DNA of 13,705 nt from Stenotrophomonas maltophilia (GTDB lineage Bacteria; Pseudomonadota; Gammaproteobacteria; Xanthomonadales; Xanthomonadaceae). A program made the translations under genes and the position numbers. Positions 1 through 7,049 of the stretch are shown piece after piece. The notes under the pieces are model-generated. The model saw only the letters and a list, made by a program, of their open reading frames with translations. It was not told the DNA's origin and searched no databases. The stretch is from assembly GCA_002386405.1 (NCBI GenBank), contig DGIP01000132.1:1-13705 (forward strand), read 5' to 3'. How positions within the stretch are numbered: the stretch's first letter is position 1; every line of letters starts with the position of its first letter.

Positions 1-85
1 CCATGCCCGCCGGCCCAAGCCAGGGACATGCGCAGACCAAGGCTTTGGCCTTTAAGGCTCTGGCTCTCAGGGCTTTGCTGTAAGA

Positions 86-99
86 GGCCGTTCGCGGCC
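86..99. other. Short GC-rich hairpin upstream of the ester hydrolase gene
   Basis: A perfect 5-bp stem (GGCCG/CGGCC) encloses a TTCG loop. No T-run follows on either side, so it is a weak candidate for the 3' end of a gene outside the window or for leader structure. The rest of bases 1-178 shows no gene; I could not pick a convincing promoter in it. Confidence 0.25.
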
Positions 100-168
100 A
101 ACCATCGGCACATATCGGGCAGGGAAGAACGGCGCTAGGCTGCGGAGGTTGGTCGCCATCACCTTCCC

Positions 169-174
169 GGAGAG
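169..174 (+). promoter_or_regulatory. Ribosome binding site that fixes the ester hydrolase start
   Basis: GGAGAG lies a few bases before the ATG at 179. This supports that ATG over the in-frame TTG at 149, which has no such site and would put ten extra residues in front of the signal peptide. Confidence 0.6.
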
Positions 175-178
175 AGCC

Positions 179-2074
179 ATGCGTGTTCGTGTCGTGCCTG
201 TCGTGCTGTTGAGCCTGATGATTGCCGCCAGCGTGTCGGCGCAGACCGCGCCGATGACGCCGGATATTCCGGCCAAGGGATTCGTCACCCCTACCGCGGG
301 GTATGACTACGACAAGCGCGAAGTGATGATTCCCATGCGCGATGGGACCCGGCTGTACACCGTCATCGTCGTGCCCAAGGGCGCGCGCAACGCCCCGATG
401 CTGTTGACCCGTACCCCGTACGATGCCGCCAACCGCGCCAAGCGCATCGATTCGCCGCACATGCGCGACATCCTCCCGCAGGGCGACGAAGTGTTCGTCG
501 ATGCCGGCTACATCCGCGTGTTCCAGGATATCCGCGGCAAGTACGGTTCCGAAGGTGATTACGTGATGACCCGGCCGCTGCGTGGGCCGCTGAATGCAAC
601 CAAGGTCGACCATGCCACCGATGCCTGGGACACCATCGACTGGCTGGTCAAGCACGTGCCCGAAAGCAACGGCAAGGTCGGCATGCTGGGCTCCTCGTAT
701 GAAGGCTTCACCGTGGTGATGGCGCTGACCAACCCGCACCCCGCGTTGAAGGTCGCCGCGCCGCAGAGCCCGATGATCGACGGCTGGATGGGCGATGACT
801 GGCTCAACTACGGCGCCTTCCGCCAGGTCAACTTCGGTTACTTCACCGGCCAGCTGGCCAAGCGCGGCAAGGGGCCGTCCATTCCCAGCACCGGTTACGA
901 CGACTACACCACCTTCCTGCGCGCCGGCTCGGCCGGTGACTATGCCAAGGCCAATGGCCTGGAGCAGCTGGCGTGGTGGCACAAGCTGGTGGAACACCCG
1001 GCCTACGACGCCTTCTGGCAGGAACAGGCGCTGGATGCGCGCATGGCCAGGACCGAGCTGAAGGTCCCCACCATGTGGCTGCAGGGCCTGTGGGACCAGG
1101 AAGACATGTGGGGCGCCGTGCACAGCTATGCCGCGATGGAGCCGCGTGATACCGGCAATACGCTCAACTACCTGGTCATGGGGCCGTGGCGGCACAGCCA
1201 GGTCAACTATGACGGCAGCAGCCTGGGCGCGCTGAAGTTCGATGGCGATACCGCGCTGCAGTTCCGCCGCGACGTGCTCAAGCCCTTCTTCGACCAGTAC
1301 CTGGTCGATGGCGCGGCCAAGGCCGACACCCCGCCGGTGCTGATCTACAACACCGGCGAAAACCACTGGGACAAGCTGCAGCAGTGGCCGCGAACCGCTG
1401 CCCAGGCCAGGCCGCTGTACCTGCGCGCGGGCGGAAAGCTGTCGTTCGAGGCGCCGCAGGCCGGTGAAGCGACCTACGAAGCTTACGTGTCGGACCCGGC
1501 CAAGCCGGTGCCGTTCGCGCCGCGCCCCGTGCGCTTCGCCGACCGTGACATGTGGACCAGCTGGCTGGTCAAGGACCAGCGCTTCGTGGATGGCCGCACC
1601 GACGTGCTGACCTTCGTCAGCGAGCCGCTGACCGAGCCGCTGCGGATCGGTGGCGCGCCGCAGGTGAACCTGCAGGCGGCCACCAGCGGCAGCGACAGCG
1701 ACTGGGTGGTGAAGCTGATCGACGTGTACCCCGACCAGGTGCCGTCGACGCCGGAGATGGGCGGCTATGAGCTGGGCGTGTCGATGGCGATCTTCCGGGG
1801 ACGCTACCGCGAAAGCTTCAGCGAACCGAAGGCGATCGCCTCCAACCAGGTACTGGACTATGAATTTGGCCTGCCCACCGCCAACCACGTGTTCCAGCCC
1901 GGCCACCGGGTGATGGTGCAGGTGCAGTCCAGCCTGTTCCCGCTGTACGACCGCAACCCGCAGACCTTCGTGCCCAACATCTACCTGGCCAAGCCGGGCG
2001 ATTACCAGAAGGCGACCCAGCAGGTGTGGCATGCACCGGGCAACGCGTCGTTCATTTCGTTGCCGGTGTATTGA
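179..2074 (+). CDS. Secreted alpha-amino acid ester hydrolase (CocE/NonD, peptidase S15-like)
   Basis: A 631-aa serine hydrolase expected to cleave esters of alpha-amino acids and, in this family, to acylate or deacylate beta-lactams carrying an alpha-amino group (ampicillin/cephalexin type). Residues 1-21 form a signal peptide (arginines, hydrophobic core, VSA before Gln22), so it should act in the periplasm. The nucleophile motif GSSYEG is at 171-176, with Ser173 and oxyanion Tyr174. WDQED at 305-309 gives the acid Asp306, and GPWRH at 335-339 gives His339. Asp207, Glu308 and Asp309 form the carboxylate cluster that binds the substrate amino group. As I recall the Xanthomonas citri enzyme (Ser174, Asp307, His340, Asp208/Glu309/Asp310), every one of these is conserved with an offset of one residue. 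This cluster separates it from cocaine esterase and X-Pro dipeptidyl peptidase. The C-terminal jelly-roll (about 430-631) is complete. It is monocistronic and convergent with the next gene. Confidence 0.9.
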   Translation: MRVRVVPVVLLSLMIAASVSAQTAPMTPDIPAKGFVTPTAGYDYDKREVMIPMRDGTRLYTVIVVPKGARNAPMLLTRTPYDAANRAKRIDSPHMRDILPQGDEVFVDAGYIRVFQDIRGKYGSEGDYVMTRPLRGPLNATKVDHATDAWDTIDWLVKHVPESNGKVGMLGSSYEGFTVVMALTNPHPALKVAAPQSPMIDGWMGDDWLNYGAFRQVNFGYFTGQLAKRGKGPSIPSTGYDDYTTFLRAGSAGDYAKANGLEQLAWWHKLVEHPAYDAFWQEQALDARMARTELKVPTMWLQGLWDQEDMWGAVHSYAAMEPRDTGNTLNYLVMGPWRHSQVNYDGSSLGALKFDGDTALQFRRDVLKPFFDQYLVDGAAKADTPPVLIYNTGENHWDKLQQWPRTAAQARPLYLRAGGKLSFEAPQAGEATYEAYVSDPAKPVPFAPRPVRFADRDMWTSWLVKDQRFVDGRTDVLTFVSEPLTEPLRIGGAPQVNLQAATSGSDSDWVVKLIDVYPDQVPSTPEMGGYELGVSMAIFRGRYRESFSEPKAIASNQVLDYEFGLPTANHVFQPGHRVMVQVQSSLFPLYDRNPQTFVPNIYLAKPGDYQKATQQVWHAPGNASFISLPVY

Positions 2075-2083
2075 TGCCGAGGG

Positions 2084-2111
2084 CGATTACCCGGACACGC
2101 TCGGGTAATCG
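2084..2111. terminator. Inverted repeat between convergent genes (possible bidirectional terminator)
   Basis: A perfect 10-bp stem (CGATTACCCG / CGGGTAATCG) surrounds an 8-nt loop. It sits 9 bp past the ester hydrolase stop and includes the TAA and last codons of the alkene reductase on the other strand. There is no T-run on either strand, so intrinsic termination is only plausible; an mRNA 3'-end stabilising hairpin is the alternative. Confidence 0.5.
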
Positions 2112-3181
2112 GTGTAGCCCTTGGCGCCACCGCCATACAGCGTGTCCGGATCGAGGTCGGACAATGCCACGCCCAGGCGCAGGCGTTCGACCAGGTCCGG
2201 GTTGGCGATGAAGGCACGCCCGAACGCGATCATGTCCGCATAGCCGGATGCGATGGCCTGTTCGGCGCTGTCCTTGTCATAGCCGTTGTTGGCGATCCAT
2301 GGGCCCTTGAACTTCGCACGCAGCGCGGCGTAGTCGAACGCGATGTTGTCGCGCGGGCCACCGGTGGCGCCCTCGATCACATGCACGAAGGCCAGCCCGC
2401 CAATGGCGTCCAGGCGCTCGACCGCGCGTTCGAACAACGGTTGCGGCTGCGAATCCCGCGCATCGTTCGCCGGGGTCACCGGCGACAGGCGCACGCCGGT
2501 ACGCTCGGCGCCGATTTCCGAGGCGATGGCGCGCACCACTTCGTCCAGAAGGCGGGTACGGTTCTCGATGCTGCCGCCGTATTCGTCGGTGCGCAGGTTG
2601 CTGCCATCACGCAGGAACTGATCGATCAGGTAGCCGTTGGCGGCATGCACTTCCACGCCGTCGAAGCCGGCGGTGATCGCATTGCGTGCGGCCTGGCGGA
2701 AATCCTGGATCAGCGCGGGAATCTCGTCCAGGCGCAGCGCACGCGGCTCGGAGACATCCTCGAAGCCCTTGGCGGTGAACGTCTTGCCATTGGCGCGCAG
2801 CGCGCTGGGGGCAACCGGCACTTCGCCTTCCGGCAGCAGGCTGGTGTGCGAAATGCGGCCCACGTGCCAGAGCTGCAGCACGATGCGGCCGCCACGCGCA
2901 TGCACCGCATCGGTGACCTTGCGCCATGCATCGATCTGCGCCTGGCTGTAGATGCCGGGCGTGTCCAGATAGCCCTGGCCGAGCGGGCTGATCTGCGTGG
3001 CCTCGGCGATGATCAGGCCGGCGCTGGCACGCTGCTCGTAGTACTGGATGGCGAGGGGATTGGGCACGCGCCCGTCGATGGCGCGGTTGCGGGTGAGCGG
3101 TGCCATCGCGATGCGGTTACCGACCTCGATCGCGCCGAGCCGGGTGGGGGTGAACAACGTACCGTCAGAAGACTGTGTCAT
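2087..3181 (-). CDS. Alkene reductase, Old Yellow Enzyme family (NemA/OYE-like)
   Basis: A 364-aa FMN-dependent, cytoplasmic NAD(P)H:flavin ene-reductase that reduces the C=C bond of activated alkenes (enones, maleimides) and often nitro compounds or nitrate esters. It is a single TIM-barrel of the usual bacterial OYE length. Family landmarks are visible: APLTRNR near 27-33 (Thr30 next to the flavin), LQLWHVGR at 103-109, the substrate-binding pair His179/Asn182 in HAANGYL with proton-donor Tyr184, DQFLRDGSNLRTDEYGGS at about 187-204, Arg231 in GVRLSP, and the C-terminal FMN-phosphate segment ending in FGRAFIANPDL. The start ATG has AAGG about 8 nt upstream. It is divergent from the SDR gene across a 160-bp intergenic region. 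The physiological substrate cannot be read from the sequence. Confidence 0.92.
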   Translation of the reverse strand: MTQSSDGTLFTPTRLGAIEVGNRIAMAPLTRNRAIDGRVPNPLAIQYYEQRASAGLIIAEATQISPLGQGYLDTPGIYSQAQIDAWRKVTDAVHARGGRIVLQLWHVGRISHTSLLPEGEVPVAPSALRANGKTFTAKGFEDVSEPRALRLDEIPALIQDFRQAARNAITAGFDGVEVHAANGYLIDQFLRDGSNLRTDEYGGSIENRTRLLDEVVRAIASEIGAERTGVRLSPVTPANDARDSQPQPLFERAVERLDAIGGLAFVHVIEGATGGPRDNIAFDYAALRAKFKGPWIANNGYDKDSAEQAIASGYADMIAFGRAFIANPDLVERLRLGVALSDLDPDTLYGGGAKGYTDYPSVSG

Positions 3182-3341
3182 GTGCGATGCCTTGGGGAAG
3201 GGAGGTCGTGCAGGGGTACGACACCCAGCATAGGCCCAGGTGCGTTGCAGCGATGGGAAGCATTGTTGCGGGGCGCTGCGTGCACGTTGTGTAACGCATT
3301 CGAGGCGTACGGTAGGGGTGAACCCAAGCAGAGGCAGTGCA
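3182..3341. promoter_or_regulatory. Divergent intergenic region between alkene reductase and SDR genes
   Basis: This 160-bp gap must hold promoters for both divergent genes. I see small inverted repeats, CGTT-GTGT-AACG at 3285-3296 and TGCGTT (3241-3246) with AACGCA (3293-3298), which could be regulator sites. None is strong, no regulator gene adjoins, and no convincing -35/-10 pair could be assigned. Confidence 0.35.
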
Positions 3342-4100
3342 ATGATCGATTACCAACTCAAGGGCAAGGTTGCCATCGTCACCGGCGGCGTTTCGGGCAT
3401 CGGCCTGGCCGTGGCCGAACTGCTGGCCGATTCCGGGGCGGCGGTGGCGGTGTGGGACCTGAAGGACGACGCGGTGCAGAAGACCGCCGAGGCAATTCGT
3501 GGCAAGGGCGTGAAGGCGATCGGCATCGCCTTGGACGTCACCGATGAGGCCGCCGTGGAAGCGGCTGTGCAGCGCACGGTGCAGGAACTGGGCGGGCTGG
3601 ACATCGCGGTGAACAATGCCGGCATCGGCGGCCCGTCGGCGAGCAGCGGCGACTACCCGGTCGACGGCTGGAAGCGCGTGATCGACGTGAACCTCAACAG
3701 CGTGTTCCTGTGCCAACGCGCGCAGATCCAGGCACTGCGCAAGGCTGGCAAGGGCGGCAGCATCATCAACATGGCCTCGATCCTGGGCCAGGTGGGGTTT
3801 GCCAACTCCGCGGCCTACGTGGCCGCCAAGCACGGCGTGGTCGGGCTGACCCAGACCGCAGCCTGGGAGCATGCCGGCGACAACATCCGGGTCAACGCGG
3901 TGGGCCCCGGGTTCATTGCCACGCCGCTGCTGGACAAGATGGATCCGGCCGTGCGCAAGGCGCTGGAAGCCAAGCACGCGCTGAACCGGCTGGGCAGGGC
4001 GGAAGAAGTAGCGGCGCTGGTGGCCTGGTTGGCCAGCGACGACGCATCATTCGCCACCGGCACCTATTACGCCATCGATGGTGGTTACCTGGCACAGTAA
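3342..4100 (+). CDS. SDR-family NAD-dependent oxidoreductase
   Basis: A 252-aa classical short-chain dehydrogenase/reductase, expected to be a cytoplasmic tetramer that interconverts an alcohol and a ketone. The Rossmann glycine motif TGGVSGIG is at 14-21. Asp39 ends the second beta strand, which in this family favours NAD(H) over NADP(H). NNAG is at 91-94, structural Asn at 117, and the catalytic Ser146-Tyr159-Lys163 set lies in NMAS and YVAAK. PG at 189-190 and the C-terminal GTYYAIDGGY are typical. The ATG at 3342 is chosen because AGAGG sits 7 nt upstream and the protein then starts right before beta-1; longer in-frame starts run into the intergenic DNA. Substrate is unknown. A divergent ene-reductase beside an SDR would fit consecutive reductions of an enone, but that pairing is inference. 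Confidence 0.9.
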   Translation: MIDYQLKGKVAIVTGGVSGIGLAVAELLADSGAAVAVWDLKDDAVQKTAEAIRGKGVKAIGIALDVTDEAAVEAAVQRTVQELGGLDIAVNNAGIGGPSASSGDYPVDGWKRVIDVNLNSVFLCQRAQIQALRKAGKGGSIINMASILGQVGFANSAAYVAAKHGVVGLTQTAAWEHAGDNIRVNAVGPGFIATPLLDKMDPAVRKALEAKHALNRLGRAEEVAALVAWLASDDASFATGTYYAIDGGYLAQ

Positions 4101-4107
4101 ACCGGCG

Positions 4108-4138
4108 GTGCAGGGGCGGACTGTCACCGTCCCTGCAC
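4108..4138 (+). terminator. Hairpin just after the SDR gene (terminator-like, no U-tract)
   Basis: GTGCAGGG G CGG and CCG T CCCTGCAC pair as a 12-bp stem (one G-U in the + transcript) around a 7-nt loop, starting 8 bp after the SDR stop codon. The stem is strong, but the following bases are not T-rich. It separates the SDR gene from the MgtC gene, so it may terminate the transcript or protect its 3' end. Confidence 0.5.
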
Positions 4139-4213
4139 GCAGTGCTCACGCCGGACTTCACGGAACCCCGACGACGTCCACGCAAGGCTGGAGGCATTGC
4201 CGAGGAGAGCTGG

Positions 4214-4672
4214 ATGGGACTGGAACAGGATCTGTCGATTCTGCTGCGCATCGCCGCAGCAATGTTGTTTGGCGGCGTGCTCGGGCTGGAGCGCGAGCTG
4301 GGCAAGCACGCAGCCGGGCTGCGCACGCACATGCTGATTGCCGGCGCGGCGGCGTTGATCGTGGGGCTGGGCGACAGCATCGCCGAGCATTTCCAGCAGG
4401 AACGCTACCGCGACCTGCTGCAGGTGGATCCGGTGCGTCTGATCGAGGCGGTGGTGGCGTGCGTTGGCTTCGTCGCGGCAGGCACCATCCTGCGTGGCAA
4501 CCGCGAGGATGAGGTGAGCGGCTTGACGACGGCCAGCTCGCTGATCATGGCGGCGGCCATCGGCATTGCGGTGGGGATCGGGGAATATGTGATTGCGATC
4601 GGGGTCAGCGTGATGTGCGTGATCGTGCTGACGGTGTTCCGTCGCCTGGCCAAGAAACTGGAGTCGACATGA
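4214..4672 (+). CDS. MgtC/SapB family inner-membrane protein, short form
   Basis: A 152-aa integral membrane protein. It has the MgtC/SapB N-terminal domain with about four or five hydrophobic helices and its signature stretches: GGVLGLERE near 20-28 followed by AGLRTHMLI, a GFVAAGTIL segment near 88-96, and GLTTASSLIMAAAIGIAVG near 103-121. It stops shortly after the last helix and lacks the C-terminal cytoplasmic ACT-like domain of Salmonella MgtC, as the SapB/YhiD-type short proteins do. The function of short members is not settled; links to magnesium limitation, acid stress or membrane energetics come from relatives. The start is set by GAGGAG at 4202-4207. Its TGA overlaps the ATG of the next gene (ATGA), so the two are translationally coupled. 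Confidence 0.88.
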   Translation: MGLEQDLSILLRIAAAMLFGGVLGLERELGKHAAGLRTHMLIAGAAALIVGLGDSIAEHFQQERYRDLLQVDPVRLIEAVVACVGFVAAGTILRGNREDEVSGLTTASSLIMAAAIGIAVGIGEYVIAIGVSVMCVIVLTVFRRLAKKLEST

Positions 4673-5106
4673 GCAGCGTCCTTCCGTTCCAGATCCAGCG
4701 GATTGATCATCTGGTGTTGCGCGTGCAGGACCTGCAGCGTGCGGTGGGCTTCTATCGCGATGTGCTGGGCTGCACGGTAGCGCGCGAGCGCCCGACGCTG
4801 GGCATGGTGCACCTGCATGCGGGGGCGTCGATGATCGATCTGGTAAGCGTGGATGGTGCATTGGGCAGCCGTGGCGGCCCCGCCGCCGGCGCGCAGGGGC
4901 GCAACCTGGAGCACCTGTGCCTGCGTATCGAGCCGTTCGACGAGGCGGGGCTGCGCGAGCACCTGAAGGCGCACGGGGTGGTAGTGGACGGGCAGGTGAG
5001 CAGCAACCTGGGCGCGGAAGGCGACGGGCTGTCGCTGTACCTGCGCGACCCGGATGGCAACGGGGTGGAGCTGAAGGGGCCGGCCAGTCCGTGCGGCTGC
5101 GGGTAG
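4669..5106 (+). CDS. VOC (vicinal oxygen chelate) family protein, glyoxalase/dioxygenase fold
   Basis: A 145-aa protein with two beta-alpha-beta-beta-beta modules of the VOC fold. RIDHLVLRVQDL opens the first module with His14, and MIDLVS gives a second position (Asp57). NLEHLCLRI opens the second module with His82, and DPDGNGVELKG ends it with Glu134. These occupy the places where glyoxalase I and fosfomycin-resistance relatives bind the divalent metal, so a metal-dependent lyase, isomerase or dioxygenase role is likely but the substrate is unknown. The tail ends in a Cys-Gly-Cys-Gly sequence. It overlaps the mgtC-like gene by 4 bp and lies 74 bp upstream of the lldD-like start, so it may be part of the same transcript. 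Confidence 0.87.
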   Translation: MSSVLPFQIQRIDHLVLRVQDLQRAVGFYRDVLGCTVARERPTLGMVHLHAGASMIDLVSVDGALGSRGGPAAGAQGRNLEHLCLRIEPFDEAGLREHLKAHGVVVDGQVSSNLGAEGDGLSLYLRDPDGNGVELKGPASPCGCG

Positions 5107-5180
5107 GCGGGCAATCCGCTGCGCAGGAGTTGATCTTTGGTCTAATGGGCGGATCGTGAACGCTTCGCCATGGTTGGGCC

Positions 5181-7004
5181 ATGATCATCTCCGCTTCCAC
5201 CGATTACCGCGCCGCCGCGCAACGCCGGCTGCCGCCGTTCCTGTTCCATTACATCGACGGCGGCGCCTACGCCGAGCACACGCTGCGCCGCAACGTGGAG
5301 GACCTGGCCGAGATCGCGCTGCGCCAGCGGATCCTGCGCAACGTGGCCGACCTGAGCCTGGAGGCGGAGCTGCTGGGTGAGCGCATGGCAATGCCGGTGG
5401 CGCTGGGGCCGGTGGGGCTGACCGGGATGTATGCGCGACGGGGCGAGGTGCAGGCGGCGAGGGCGGCGGCGAGCCGCGGCATTCCGTTCACGCTGTCGAC
5501 GGTATCGGTGTGCGCGATCGAGGAGGTGGCGCCGGCCATCGACCGCCCGATGTGGTTCCAGCTGTATGTGCTGAAGGACCGCGGCTTCATGCGCAATGCG
5601 CTGGAGCGGGCCAAGGCGGCGGGTGTCACCACGCTGGTGTTCACGGTGGACATGCCCACGCCCGGTGCGCGCTACCGCGATGCGCATTCGGGGATGAGCG
5701 GCGCCAACGCACCGCTGCGGCGGATGCTGCAGGCGGTCACGCACCCACGCTGGGCGTGGGACGTCGGCCTGCGCGGGCGCCCGCATGACTTGGGCAACAT
5801 TTCGACGTATCGCGGCAACCCCACCGGACTGGGCGATTACATCGGCTGGCTGGGCAGCAATTTCGATCCGTCCATTTCGTGGAAGGACCTGGAATGGATC
5901 CGCGAGTTCTGGACGGGGCCGATGGTGATCAAGGGCATCCTGGATCCAGAAGACGCGCGCGATGCAGTGCGTTTCGGCGCCGATGGCATCGTGGTATCCA
6001 ACCATGGCGGCCGCCAGCTGGCCGCGGTGCTGGGCAGCCGTCCGCTGGCCTGGACCACCGCCTGGCTGTGCGGGCTGATGGCGCTGGGCGCGTGGGTCGA
6101 TGCGGCCGGGGCGCTGTTCCGCCCGGACCGGGTACTGCACGCCGCCACCGACCTGGCCGTATCGGCCTTTGGCGCGGTGATGGGCGCCTGGCTGTTCCAC
6201 CACAGCGTGACCGGGCTGCGCGATAGCCTGCAGGAGGCCCGGCAGCGCAGCCAGGAACTGGCCCGCAAGCGCGATGAGCTGCAGGTGGAAATGCAGGAAC
6301 GCGAGCGCTCGCGCGACCAGCTGGTGCACGCCATGAAGATGGACAACGTGGGCCGGCTGGCCAGCGGCATCGCGCACGATTTCAACCACCTGCTGGCGCT
6401 GATCCAGGGCTACGTGGCCAAGGCACGGCGCAGCGAGGGCGAGGTGCTGCAGGCGGCGCTGCAGGGCGCCGATTCGGCGACTCGCCGGGCCAGCGCGGTG
6501 AGCCGCCGGCTGCTGGATTTCAGCCGGCTTGAACCGGGCCGGCCGCAGCTGCTGGATGCGGCCGCCACGCTGGTCGCCCTGGCGCCCACGCTGGAGCAGG
6601 TGTTCGATGCAGGTGTGCGCTGCGAGGTGGACACCGGCGGCGTACAGCGGCTGATCCATTTCGACCCGGCCCAGCTCGAATCGATCCTGCTCAGCCTGGC
6701 GGTCAATGCCAACCAGGCCATGCCAGACGGCGGCCGCTTCACGCTGCGGCTGCAGCCCCCCGACCCTGATGGGCGTCTGGTGCTGCAGCTGCAGGACACC
6801 GGCCAGGGCATGAGCGAATCCGTGCGCGCACGATGCCTGGAGCCGTTCTTCACCACCAAGCCGGTCGGGCAGGGCACCGGGCTGGGCCTGTCGGTGACGG
6901 CCAGCCTGGTCGAGGCGGCCGGCGGTGCGGTGCAGGTGCACAGCCGCCCGGGCGACGGCACCCGGATCGACCTGCAGTTCCCATCGCGGCCGCTGGCGGC
7001 GTGA
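5181..7004 (+). CDS. Chimeric protein: truncated L-lactate dehydrogenase (LldD) fused to a membrane sensor histidine kinase
   Basis: A 607-aa continuous frame in two unrelated parts. Residues 1-280 align without gaps to my recollection of E. coli LldD, the FMN-dependent L-lactate dehydrogenase: Tyr24, FFT-type barrel strands, PMWFQLYV with Tyr129, Lys251, and SNHGGRQL with catalytic base His275 and substrate-binding Arg278. Real LldD continues for about 115 more residues carrying DSGIR (about 306-309) and GR (about 329-330), which hold the FMN phosphate; here they are absent. Residue 281 onward is kinase: hydrophobic helices at about 289-312 and 319-341, a charged coiled coil at 343-385, GIAHDFN with phospho-acceptor His399, N box with Asn509, DTGQGM with Asp539, an FFTTK segment and a GTGLGLS lid. 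Lactate oxidation is therefore probably lost, while kinase motifs look intact. The start has only a weak Shine-Dalgarno. crbS follows 45 bp downstream. It may be a true fusion, a deletion scar or an assembly join. Confidence 0.8.
   Translation: MIISASTDYRAAAQRRLPPFLFHYIDGGAYAEHTLRRNVEDLAEIALRQRILRNVADLSLEAELLGERMAMPVALGPVGLTGMYARRGEVQAARAAASRGIPFTLSTVSVCAIEEVAPAIDRPMWFQLYVLKDRGFMRNALERAKAAGVTTLVFTVDMPTPGARYRDAHSGMSGANAPLRRMLQAVTHPRWAWDVGLRGRPHDLGNISTYRGNPTGLGDYIGWLGSNFDPSISWKDLEWIREFWTGPMVIKGILDPEDARDAVRFGADGIVVSNHGGRQLAAVLGSRPLAWTTAWLCGLMALGAWVDAAGALFRPDRVLHAATDLAVSAFGAVMGAWLFHHSVTGLRDSLQEARQRSQELARKRDELQVEMQERERSRDQLVHAMKMDNVGRLASGIAHDFNHLLALIQGYVAKARRSEGEVLQAALQGADSATRRASAVSRRLLDFSRLEPGRPQLLDAAATLVALAPTLEQVFDAGVRCEVDTGGVQRLIHFDPAQLESILLSLAVNANQAMPDGGRFTLRLQPPDPDGRLVLQLQDTGQGMSESVRARCLEPFFTTKPVGQGTGLGLSVTASLVEAAGGAVQVHSRPGDGTRIDLQFPSRPLAA
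6009..6035 (+). other. Junction between lldD-like and histidine-kinase coding sequence
   Basis: LldD identity runs through the codons for GGRQL (to 6020). The next LldD residues should be Asp-Gly-Val-Leu-Ser, but the frame reads Ala-Ala-Val-Leu-Gly and then a membrane helix. The bases after CAGCTGG still resemble the expected lldD codons (a Val-Leu pair at matching position), consistent with joining at a short stretch of similarity. No insertion sequence, long repeat or frameshift is visible at the join. Confidence 0.65.
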
Positions 7005-7049
7005 GCAACGGCATGCAGCGGCTACACTGCCGGTCACGCTCGCGGAAAC

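Noticed and set aside
179..2074. Cocaine esterase or X-Pro dipeptidyl peptidase as the function of the first gene
   Set aside because: The WDQED and Asp207 carboxylate cluster and the overall match to the Xanthomonas enzyme favour alpha-amino acid ester hydrolase.
2381..3547. 388-codon + frame opposite the alkene reductase and into the SDR gene
   Set aside because: It overlaps two well-supported genes and shows no family features.
5136..5149. TTTGGT-containing half site upstream of the lldD-like start, similar to LldR/PdhR-type GntR operators
   Set aside because: Only one half matches; the other half (ATGGG) does not fit ACCAA, so it cannot be called an operator.
5107..5180. Promoter upstream of the lldD-like start (TTGATC with TAATGG)
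   Set aside because: The spacing between the hexamers is far too short for a sigma-70 promoter.
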